From assembly GCA_945971355.1 (NCBI GenBank), contig CAMFPD010000120.1, forward strand, positions 1 to 6,820: a DNA stretch of 6,820 bases, in the 5' to 3' direction. Position 1 is the stretch's first letter. Every line of letters starts with the position of its first letter. This DNA comes from an uncultured Lachnobacterium sp. (lineage in GTDB: Bacteria; Bacillota; Clostridia; Lachnospirales; Lachnospiraceae). This document shows, piece after piece, positions 1 to 6,456 of the stretch. The position numbers were made by a program, and so were the translations under genes. The notes under the pieces were generated by a model that searched no databases, was not told where the DNA came from, and worked only from the letters and a program-made list of their open reading frames with translations.

Positions 1-1136
1 TAAAGACCCTCAATTATGATGCTGATGCATTTATATGTGACAAAGACAATATTCTTTTGTCTAATGGTAAATATGCCAGCATGGCAAAGCAATATTACCC
101 TGCTTCGGTAATTGATAAAACGGATTTTGAAGAAGATATTCAGGTATATGGCTCTGATATGTCAATTAAGGTAGTTGGAAAGAATAGGAACTTGTTTGGA
201 ATTTTGTTATCACATCTACCTCTTGTTTTGGCACTGTTGCTTGTAAATGTTTTGTTACCGTTTTTCATGGTAGATTCAATAAATAAATCATTTACAAAGA
301 GATTAAAGGAAGTTTCAGAAGCTTTTGATGGTATTAAGGATGAGAAGCTTGTGTTAATTGAAAATCCAAGAGGTAAGGATGAAATAGGCAGTCTTATGCA
401 CAACTACAATCGAATGGTGTACAAGATTAATGGTTTGATTGAAGTTGTATACAAGAGCATCATCAAAGAACAGGAAATGATTGTTGCACGACAAAATGCA
501 GAGCTTTTGGCACTACACAGTCAGATAAATCCACACTTTTTATTTAATGCTCTTGAAAGTATAAGAATGCATAGCTTATTAAAACAGGAAACAGAAACGG
601 CTGATATGGTAGAAAATCTCGCTAAATTGCAGCGCCAGTATGTGGAGTGGGAGGAAGATAATGCAGAAATAGTAAAAGAACTAGAGCTTGTATCCACATA
701 TCTGGAAATTCAAAAGTATCGATTTGGTGACAGGCTTTCCTACGAATTAGATGTAGATGAGGAATGTGAAAACTATAAGATTCCTAAGCTTTCAATTGTA
801 ACATTTGTTGAAAATGCATGTATACATGGCATCGAGAGCAAAATGACTCCAGGCTGGATATTTGTAAGAATATATAAAAAGGAGAATTTTTTGTATCTTG
901 AAATTGAGGATACAGGAAACGGTATGGAGGAAGAAGTAGCAGAGGAGTTACTTGCCAAAATGAGAAATGCAAATATGGATATGCTGAAGGAAAAGGGAAG
1001 AGTAGGTATTATTAATGCCTGTATAAGACTAAAAATGATGACAAAGGACGAGGTTAAATTCGACCTTGAATCAGAGAGGGGAATAGGAACCATTGTTACT
1101 GTAAAAATTCCGATAGATACCATTGAGAAACTTTAA
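1..1136 (+). CDS. Sensor histidine kinase, YesM type (5' end missing)
   Basis: Membrane sensor kinase that autophosphorylates on His and passes the phosphate to the response regulator downstream. The reading frame is open to the left edge (first full codon at base 3), so the gene starts outside the window; the TTG at 57 is an internal Leu codon, not a start. The first roughly 60 codons look like the end of an extracytoplasmic sensor domain. A hydrophobic membrane helix follows at about 192-272, then a HAMP-like linker (about 273-440) and a helical stretch. The His_kinase box reads QINPHFLFNAL, with the phosphoacceptor His at 534-536. The ATPase domain shows the N box VENACIHG (Asn at 813-815), the G1 box DTGNGM (from 909) and a G2-like GRVGIINACIRL. 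The residues before the N box read VTF rather than the common LQP. The stop lies 17 bases before the regulator start, so the two are co-transcribed. The kinase family is near certain; the ligand cannot be read from what is visible. Confidence 0.95.
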   Translation, partial: KTLNYDADAFICDKDNILLSNGKYASMAKQYYPASVIDKTDFEEDIQVYGSDMSIKVVGKNRNLFGILLSHLPLVLALLLVNVLLPFFMVDSINKSFTKRLKEVSEAFDGIKDEKLVLIENPRGKDEIGSLMHNYNRMVYKINGLIEVVYKSIIKEQEMIVARQNAELLALHSQINPHFLFNALESIRMHSLLKQETETADMVENLAKLQRQYVEWEEDNAEIVKELELVSTYLEIQKYRFGDRLSYELDVDEECENYKIPKLSIVTFVENACIHGIESKMTPGWIFVRIYKKENFLYLEIEDTGNGMEEEVAEELLAKMRNANMDMLKEKGRVGIINACIRLKMMTKDEVKFDLESERGIGTIVTVKIPIDTIEKL

Positions 1137-1153
1137 GTAAAGGAAGCAAAGAT

Positions 1154-2734
1154 ATGTTAAAAGTACTAATTGTTGATGATGAACCATTTATACTTCAGGG
1201 AATAAAGGTGTTGATTGACTGGAACAAAGAGGGATACGAGGAACCTTACACAGCAGGCAATGGTGTGGAGGCCTTGGAGATTTTGAAGGATACTCCTGTG
1301 GATCTTATAATTTCTGATGTCAAAATGCCTGAGATGAATGGAATAGAGCTCCTTAAAGCAATAAGGTCGGCTATAAAAATAGATGCATATTTTGTAATAT
1401 TGAGTGGATATGCGGAATTTTCATATGCCCAGGAGGCTTTGCGATATGACTGTACAGATTACATTTTAAAGCCTGTAGATAAAGATGAACTTATAGGTAT
1501 ACTCAGAAATGTCGCCCACATGAAGGCCAGTACTAATCTGGAAAATGAGGAGCAAAAAAAACGTGAAAAAGCATACTTTGACAGAAATATGATTGCATTG
1601 TTAAATGGTAAATTTGACTATGCAAATCTTACATTTCTGGAAGAAAATATATGTCTTGATGGACAGATGTGTTACGTGGGAATTTCTCTTGATGTACAAG
1701 CTATTACAGATGAGTTTACAGATGAAGAGAAGAAAACATATCTTAGGAAATTATACGAAGCAGCTCAGGAATATCTAAAGGAGGATTCTATACTATGTGT
1801 AATGGATGTTTCTGGGAGTGAAAAAATCTATGATATTGGTTTTATATATTGTGACAGGCTGGGACAAAAACTTAAGATGACTGATAAGGAGTACCTGAGC
1901 AATTTTTTTGAGTATCTTGCTAAGAATACTAATCTTCCTATTACCATGTTAGTGGGTAAGTATGTAAATGAAATTAGAAATTTGTGCAAATCATATGGTA
2001 CCTCAAGTATGCTCAGATCTCTTCAGGGATTCAGGGAAAAGAAGCAGATATATTATTATGAAGAAGAGTACAAGATATCTGATACCGGAGTTGTTTTGTG
2101 CAAGAAAAAAATTGATGAGCTGATTAGCGCAATAGAGTTAAATGAACACAATCTTATCCGGCAGAAGGTAGACGAATTCTACAATGATATGCAAAATAGC
2201 GGCATCATGGGTGAGACAATGAATTTGAATATAAATTATCTTCTGTTTCAGCTTATTCATCTTGCCAGTGAACAGGATAATGATGTGAATCAGGAGGAAA
2301 TTCTCAGACTGATAAGTGAGTCAACCTTTGAAGAAGGAATCAGACGAGGCAGCAGAAGTCATCTGTGCAGGATGACATGCGAATATGGTGATTATCTTGC
2401 CCAGCTTAGGAAAAATGTATCTCGCGGAGTTCTGGGATCGGTGGAGGAAGAAATCAGAAAGAATTATGCAACTAATCTAACGTTAAAAGGATTGAGTGAG
2501 AAGTATTATGTAAACAGTGCATATCTTGGACAGTTATTCAGGAAGAAATACGGATGTTCATTCAAAGATTATCTGAACAAACAAAGAATAGATGAAGCTG
2601 CCAAGCTTCTATTGCGCACTGACATGAAGATATATGAGATTGCAGAGGCGGTGGGATATAAGGATGTGGACTATTTTGTAAATAAATTTATTATTGCAAA
2701 GGGATGTACACCGGCAAAGTATAGAAAGCAGTAA
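1154..2734 (+). CDS. Response regulator with AraC-type DNA-binding domain (YesN type)
   Basis: Cytoplasmic transcription factor of 526 residues, partner of the kinase just upstream. The N-terminal receiver domain (about 1-120) has the acidic pair D8-D9 in LIVDDE, the phosphoacceptor D55 in LIISDVKMPEMNG, the switch residue S84 in VILSG, and K106 in YILKP, so it looks fully active. A long middle region (about 121-425) has no motif I can name; such linkers are normal in YesN-type regulators of about 500 residues. The C-terminal AraC domain (about 430-526) has two helix-turn-helix units, the first around LKGLSEKYYVNSAYLGQLF and the second around IYEIAEAVGYKDVDYFVNKF, ending in the typical TPAKYRK. 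The start is ATG with AAAGGA at 1139-1144 nine bases upstream. From context it most likely activates the transporter genes that follow, as XynC does in the Geobacillus xylo-oligosaccharide locus; the operator itself cannot be identified by eye. Confidence 0.96.
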   Translation: MLKVLIVDDEPFILQGIKVLIDWNKEGYEEPYTAGNGVEALEILKDTPVDLIISDVKMPEMNGIELLKAIRSAIKIDAYFVILSGYAEFSYAQEALRYDCTDYILKPVDKDELIGILRNVAHMKASTNLENEEQKKREKAYFDRNMIALLNGKFDYANLTFLEENICLDGQMCYVGISLDVQAITDEFTDEEKKTYLRKLYEAAQEYLKEDSILCVMDVSGSEKIYDIGFIYCDRLGQKLKMTDKEYLSNFFEYLAKNTNLPITMLVGKYVNEIRNLCKSYGTSSMLRSLQGFREKKQIYYYEEEYKISDTGVVLCKKKIDELISAIELNEHNLIRQKVDEFYNDMQNSGIMGETMNLNINYLLFQLIHLASEQDNDVNQEEILRLISESTFEEGIRRGSRSHLCRMTCEYGDYLAQLRKNVSRGVLGSVEEEIRKNYATNLTLKGLSEKYYVNSAYLGQLFRKKYGCSFKDYLNKQRIDEAAKLLLRTDMKIYEIAEAVGYKDVDYFVNKFIIAKGCTPAKYRKQ

Positions 2735-2750
2735 ATACAGAATATATAAT
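2722..2750 (+). promoter_or_regulatory. Candidate sigma-A promoter for the transport operon (upstream)
   Basis: A perfect TATAAT at 2745-2750 lies 17 bases after TAGAAA (2722-2727), which matches TTGACA at four of six positions. The -35 box falls inside the last codons of the response regulator. Transcription would start near 2757 and leave a leader of about 80 bases before the lipoprotein start. The region is AT-rich, so a chance match is possible. Confidence 0.35.
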
Positions 2751-2780
2751 TTACCCTGCCTTTATATGTACTTCATCTGA

Positions 2781-2808
2781 TTGTTTGTATTCTTTAATGC
2801 TTTAAAAT
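2781..2808 (+). promoter_or_regulatory. Candidate sigma-A promoter for the transport operon (downstream)
   Basis: TAAAAT at 2803-2808 (five of six to TATAAT) lies 16 bases after TTGTTT (2781-2786), which matches only the TTG of the -35 consensus. Transcription would start near 2815, giving a leader of about 24 bases. A weak -35 box is common where an AraC-type activator is needed, so this is an alternative to the candidate at 2722-2750. Confidence 0.25.
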
Positions 2809-2822
2809 GTAAGTATAAAAAC

Positions 2823-2830
2823 AAGGAGGG
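2823..2830 (+). promoter_or_regulatory. Strong ribosome binding site of the sugar-binding lipoprotein
   Basis: AAGGAGGG, a near-perfect anti-16S match, ends eight bases before the ATG at 2839. It fixes the start codon and is one of the two strongest sites in the window, in keeping with the high expression expected of a binding protein. Confidence 0.85.
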
Positions 2831-2838
2831 TTCTTTTT

Positions 2839-4515
2839 ATGAAAAAGAAAAAATTATTAAGCTTGTTGCTTGTGACATCAATGTTTGCATCACTTGCAGC
2901 AGGATGCGGTTCAGGCTCAGACACTGAGACTGGAAGCAAAGCAGATGGGGATGTAAAGGAGTTTACAGCATTCTTCGCAGTGCCTGGATCTGAAATCAAT
3001 GATGACAATGAGATTCAGGAAAAGCTTGCTGAAATCACTGGGGCAAAATGTAAAGAGACATGGCTCACAGGACAGACAGCAGAGGAAGCAATCGGAACAC
3101 TTATTGCTGGTGGAGAGTATCCAGACTTTATCGAGGGTGGCAATGGTTCAATTCAGCTTTATGAAGCTGGAGCACTAGTTGCACTTGATGATTATCTTGA
3201 TGATTATCCAAATATCAAAGAGTTCTTTACAGAACAGGAATGGGATTCATTAAGACAGGATGATGGACATATTTACTGGATTCCACAGTTCTCAAATATA
3301 TATGGTGAAGAAAAAGAGTGTACACATAATGATGAGGCTTTCTGGATTCAGACAAGAGTTCTCAAATGGGCTGGATATCCAGAAGTTAGAACTATGGATC
3401 AGTACTTTGATTTGATTGAGTCATACAATGAGGCAAATCCTACTATGGAAGATGGAACAGAGAATATTCCATATACAATTCTTTGTGATGACTGGAGATA
3501 TTTCTGCCTTGAGAATGCACCAGAGTTCCTTGATGGATATCCAAATGATGGTTCAGTAATCGTTGATCCAGATACATTGACAGTAATTGATTACAATACA
3601 ACAGATACAGCTGTTGCTTATTTTAAGAAACTTAACGAAGAGTACCAGAAAGGTATAGTTGATCCAGAGTCATTCACACAGACATATGATGAATACATCT
3701 CTAAGCTTTCAACAGGTCGTGTACTTGGAATGATCGATCAGTGGTGGGATTTCGCATACACTGCTGGTGATGCTATTAAGTCTGCTGGACTTGATGCACA
3801 GGGTTGCAACTATGTTCCACTTCCAATCACAATTGATGAAAGTGTACAGAACCAGTGGCATAACTCAGGCGGAGTCGTAAACGTTTCTTCAGGACTTGCA
3901 ATCACAACTAGCTGTGATGATGTAGAGGGAGCACTTCAGTTTGTAAATGACTTACTTGGACAGGAGTGCCATGACTTGAGATTCTGGGGTGTTGAAGGTG
4001 TAGACTATGAAGTTGATGATGATGGAATGTTCTACAGAACACCAGAGCAGAGATTAAATGTTGCTGATACAGCATACAAGGCTTCTCATGTATGTTCATA
4101 CTCATACTTCCCACAGTGGCTTGGAACAAGCCGTGATGGCAAGAATGCTATGAAACCAGATGGACAGGAGTCAGAGTTCTTTGAAGGACTTGCTGATGAT
4201 GTAAAGGAATGCTTCGAGGCATATGGTGTTATGACTTACGTTGATATGCTTGGAACACAGGAAGCACCAGGTGCTTGGTATCCAATGTATACATATTCAA
4301 GCACTATGACAACATCTACACCAGGTGGAACAGCATGGACAAAGATGGGAGAGACAAAACACGAATATCTTCCAAAGGTAGTAATGGCTAGTGACTTTGA
4401 TAGCGCATGGGATGAGTATATGGAAGCATATGAAGCATGTGATCCTGACTCATTCATTTCAGAGATGCAGACAGAACTTGATAGACGTATGGAAGAAGCT
4501 GCTAAGTACGAATAA
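2839..4515 (+). CDS. Extracellular sugar-binding lipoprotein of an ABC importer
   Basis: Substrate-capture lipoprotein of 558 residues, anchored to the outer face of the membrane; it delivers sugar to the two permeases encoded downstream. Residues 1-22 are a lipoprotein signal peptide: four Lys (2-5), a hydrophobic core and the lipobox AAGC with the lipidated Cys at 23. A short Gly/Ser/Asp-rich tether follows. The rest is the large LplA/XynE-like type of family 1 solute-binding protein, typically 500-560 residues, rich in Asp, Glu, Trp and Tyr as suits an oligosaccharide binder. The C-terminal pattern DFDSAWDEYMEAYEACD followed by a helical tail is usual for this group. Codon use differs from the neighbours: after the signal peptide Leu is mostly CTT and Thr mostly ACA, a sign of high expression. 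Xylo-oligosaccharide is the best substrate guess, from the GH8 gene and gene order only; pectin- or mannan-derived oligosaccharides are the main alternatives. Confidence 0.95.
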   Translation: MKKKKLLSLLLVTSMFASLAAGCGSGSDTETGSKADGDVKEFTAFFAVPGSEINDDNEIQEKLAEITGAKCKETWLTGQTAEEAIGTLIAGGEYPDFIEGGNGSIQLYEAGALVALDDYLDDYPNIKEFFTEQEWDSLRQDDGHIYWIPQFSNIYGEEKECTHNDEAFWIQTRVLKWAGYPEVRTMDQYFDLIESYNEANPTMEDGTENIPYTILCDDWRYFCLENAPEFLDGYPNDGSVIVDPDTLTVIDYNTTDTAVAYFKKLNEEYQKGIVDPESFTQTYDEYISKLSTGRVLGMIDQWWDFAYTAGDAIKSAGLDAQGCNYVPLPITIDESVQNQWHNSGGVVNVSSGLAITTSCDDVEGALQFVNDLLGQECHDLRFWGVEGVDYEVDDDGMFYRTPEQRLNVADTAYKASHVCSYSYFPQWLGTSRDGKNAMKPDGQESEFFEGLADDVKECFEAYGVMTYVDMLGTQEAPGAWYPMYTYSSTMTTSTPGGTAWTKMGETKHEYLPKVVMASDFDSAWDEYMEAYEACDPDSFISEMQTELDRRMEEAAKYE

Positions 4516-4538
4516 TTTAGAGTGGTTTCTACAATAAC

Positions 4539-4572
4539 GGACTTACCTTTTGGTTATCCAGAGGGTAAGTCC
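4539..4572 (+). promoter_or_regulatory. Stable RNA hairpin between binding-protein and permease genes
   Basis: GGACTTACC (4539-4547) is the exact reverse complement of GGTAAGTCC (4564-4572). Between them TTT pairs with GAG (two G-U wobbles and one U-A) and TGG pairs with CCA, giving an unbroken 15-bp stem closed by a UUAU loop. No T-run follows (the next bases are AATTTATAAGG), so it is not a standard intrinsic terminator. Hairpins at this place in sugar ABC operons are known to protect the upstream mRNA from 3' exonucleases, or to cause partial termination, so that more binding protein than permease is made. Here that role is inferred from position and shape. Confidence 0.7.
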
Positions 4573-4579
4573 AATTTAT

Positions 4580-4585
4580 AAGGAG
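4580..4585 (+). promoter_or_regulatory. Ribosome binding site that sets the first permease start
   Basis: AAGGAG lies six bases before the ATG at 4592. The longer reading, from a TTG at 4550, would begin inside the hairpin and has no Shine-Dalgarno sequence, so 4592 is the better start. The site begins eight bases after the hairpin and stays free of it. Confidence 0.8.
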
Positions 4586-4591
4586 AAAGTT

Positions 4592-5539
4592 ATGGCTATA
4601 AAAAAAGATAATTCGAAAAAAGCAAAAGCATCTTCTATAAATCTGGCAACTCTTAAGCGTCAGCGTTCACTTCTTATCTGGGGTGGAATTATTACAATAT
4701 ATGGATTTATTTTTTACTATTTACCATTATTTGGTTGGCTTACAGCGTTTCAGAATTATAAGCCAAAGGATGGAATTTTCCATTCGCAATTTATTGGACT
4801 TGAAAAGTTTAAGATGCTTTTTTCTGATGAGTCATTCATCAGAGTAATTAGAAATACTTTAGCAATGGGTGTTTTAAACCTTGTTGCGACATTTGTTATG
4901 GCGATTGTTTTTGCAATCCTGCTTAATGAAATTAAAAATAAAGCTGGGAAGAAGGTTACACAGACAATTTCCTACCTTCCACATTTCCTTTCGTGGATTA
5001 TTGTAACTGGTATTTTACACGATATGTTATCGGGAACAGGAATTATAAATGAGGTGTTAGTTAACCTACATATTATATCTCAGCCAATTAACTTTTTTGC
5101 ACATGAAGGTTATTTCTGGCCAATAGTTGCTTTTGCAAATGTTTGGAAGGAGACAGGCTGGAATGCAATTATATATTTATCAGCGATTACAGCAATAGAC
5201 CCATCTCTATATGAGGCAGCAGCAATCGATGGTGCTGGAAGATGGGGCAAGATTAAATACGTTACATTACCAGGTATCAAGTCAACAATAATAATCTTAC
5301 TTCTTATGAATGTAGGTAATGTTTTGAATGCTGGTTTCGAAATTCAGTACTTGTTAGGAAACGGACTTATCCAGAAGGTATCTCAGACAATTGATATTTA
5401 TGTTTTGAAATGGGGTATCAGTCAGGGTGATTATTCACTTGGTACAGCAGCTGGTATTTTCAAGAGTGCTGTAAGTATTATACTTATTCTCATTGCTAAC
5501 CAGATTGCAAAGAGAAATGGTGAAGAGAGATTATTCTAG
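4592..5539 (+). CDS. Sugar ABC transporter permease, LplB type
   Basis: Integral membrane subunit of 315 residues, one half of the translocation pore of the oligosaccharide importer. A Lys-rich cytoplasmic N-terminus (about 1-28) leads into a first helix around 29-50 containing YYLPLFGW. The NYKPKDGI and FIGLEKF motifs that follow are typical of LplB-like proteins. Further helices lie at about 88-111, 132-146, 175-200, 232-248 and 284-303, six in all. The EAA loop that docks with the ATPase is at about 208-230, reading EAAAIDGAGRWGKIKYV, with the conserved Glu, Asp, Gly and the trailing LP. The length is normal for the family. It follows the lipoprotein gene after a 76-base gap holding a hairpin and precedes its partner permease by 14 bases. 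No ATPase gene is visible, so a shared MsmX-like ATPase encoded elsewhere is expected. Confidence 0.95.
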   Translation: MAIKKDNSKKAKASSINLATLKRQRSLLIWGGIITIYGFIFYYLPLFGWLTAFQNYKPKDGIFHSQFIGLEKFKMLFSDESFIRVIRNTLAMGVLNLVATFVMAIVFAILLNEIKNKAGKKVTQTISYLPHFLSWIIVTGILHDMLSGTGIINEVLVNLHIISQPINFFAHEGYFWPIVAFANVWKETGWNAIIYLSAITAIDPSLYEAAAIDGAGRWGKIKYVTLPGIKSTIIILLLMNVGNVLNAGFEIQYLLGNGLIQKVSQTIDIYVLKWGISQGDYSLGTAAGIFKSAVSIILILIANQIAKRNGEERLF

Positions 5540-5544
5540 GAGGG
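5538..5544 (+). promoter_or_regulatory. Ribosome binding site overlapping the first permease stop
   Basis: AGGAGGG shares its first two bases with the TAG stop of the first permease (5537-5539) and lies nine bases before the ATG at 5554. Terminating ribosomes therefore sit on the start signal of the partner gene, which favours coupled, balanced synthesis of the two pore subunits. Confidence 0.8.
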
Positions 5545-5553
5545 AGTCTGGTT

Positions 5554-6456
5554 ATGGAAAAAGTAATAAGTAGAAAAAAAAGAAAATCAGTTGCCGACAG
5601 AATATTTGTGGTATGTAATACAATCTTTATGATATTGTTTGTTGCTATTACCTTGTATCCGGTTATTAATACTTTGGCAATTTCATTTAACGATGGAACA
5701 GATGCATTAAGAGGAGGAATCTATCTCTGGCCTCGTAAATTTACATTGAAGAATTATATTACAGTACTGCAGAAGGATAGTCTTGTTACTGGTGCAATTA
5801 TTTCCGTTTTAAGAACCGTAATCGGTACGGTGCTTGCCCTTGTTGCAAATGCAATTCTTGCATTTATTGTAAGTAGAAAAGAGTTTATCTTTAAGAAGCA
5901 GTTATCATTATTTTGGGTAATTACAATGTATGTGAATGGTGGACTCATTCCTACATTCATTCTCTACAAGGCAATGGGACTTACAAACAGCTTTTGGGTT
6001 TATGTAATTCCGGGTATGATAAGTGCATTTAATATGTTAGTTATTAGAACTTACATGAATGGTATTCCTGACAGCTTGGAGGAATCAGCACAGCTTGATG
6101 GTGCAGGATATACAACTATTTTTGTGAAGATTATTTCTCCATTGTGTAAGCCGGTATATGCAACTGTTGCACTTTTTGTTGCAGTTTATCAGTGGAATTC
6201 ATGGTTTGATGCAATGCTCTACAACCGTATGTCAGACAATTTGACAACTTTACAGTATGAGCTTATGAAACTGTTGTCTTCCGTTACAAACCAGGGAACA
6301 TCAGCAGAAGCTATGAAGAACTCAGAGGGAAATGTTACACCAACATCTGTAAGAGCGGCAGCTACAATTGTTACAATGCTTCCAATTATCTGTATTTATC
6401 CATTTTTACAGAGATACTTTGTAACTGGATTGACACTTGGTGGAGTTAAGGAATAA
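5554..6456 (+). CDS. Carbohydrate ABC transporter permease, YtcP/LplC type
   Basis: Second pore subunit of the importer, 300 residues and full length for the family. A basic N-terminus (KVISRKKRK) precedes a first helix at about 17-40 ending in YPVINTLAISFND, the usual start of this group. Other helices lie at about 78-105, 117-137, 145-165, 200-215 and 268-284. The EAA loop is at about 175-197, with LEESAQLDGAGYTTIF then SPL: the first Ala of the motif is Glu, as is common in this branch, and the key Asp and Gly are kept. The outer loop between the last two helices (about 219-265) is long. The C-terminus YPFLQRYFVTGLTLGGVKE is a hallmark of the YtcP/LplC branch. It pairs with the permease just upstream. 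Its TAA stop shares its last base with the ATG of the GH8 gene, so transport and breakdown of the sugar are likely translated together. Confidence 0.95.
   Translation: MEKVISRKKRKSVADRIFVVCNTIFMILFVAITLYPVINTLAISFNDGTDALRGGIYLWPRKFTLKNYITVLQKDSLVTGAIISVLRTVIGTVLALVANAILAFIVSRKEFIFKKQLSLFWVITMYVNGGLIPTFILYKAMGLTNSFWVYVIPGMISAFNMLVIRTYMNGIPDSLEESAQLDGAGYTTIFVKIISPLCKPVYATVALFVAVYQWNSWFDAMLYNRMSDNLTTLQYELMKLLSSVTNQGTSAEAMKNSEGNVTPTSVRAAATIVTMLPIICIYPFLQRYFVTGLTLGGVKE

Noticed and set aside
57..59. TTG as the start codon of the histidine kinase
   Set aside because: The frame stays open to the left edge and the upstream codons continue the extracytoplasmic domain; there is no ribosome binding site before it.
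140..1123. Reverse-strand open frames within the kinase gene
   Set aside because: They are antisense to conserved kinase motifs, and their products are low-complexity and match no family I know.
3875..3892. Catabolite repression (cre) site around GTAAACGTTTC
   Set aside because: The centre fits but several outer positions do not, and it lies in the middle of the lipoprotein coding region.
3908..4457. Reverse-strand open frames within the lipoprotein gene (3908-4129 and 4236-4457)
   Set aside because: They lie opposite a strongly supported gene, lack ribosome binding sites, and encode nothing recognisable.
4539..4580. Hairpin as an intrinsic terminator
   Set aside because: The stem is stable but is followed by AATTTATA rather than a run of T, and the downstream genes clearly belong to the same unit.
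4550..4580. Separate promoter for the permeases (TTGGTT, then TTTATA)
   Set aside because: The spacing is 19 bases, the -10 match is weak, and the elements overlap the hairpin and the ribosome binding site.
4550..4591. A longer first permease starting at TTG 4550
   Set aside because: These 14 codons fall in the hairpin and the ribosome binding site, with no Shine-Dalgarno before the TTG; the ATG at 4592 has a good one.
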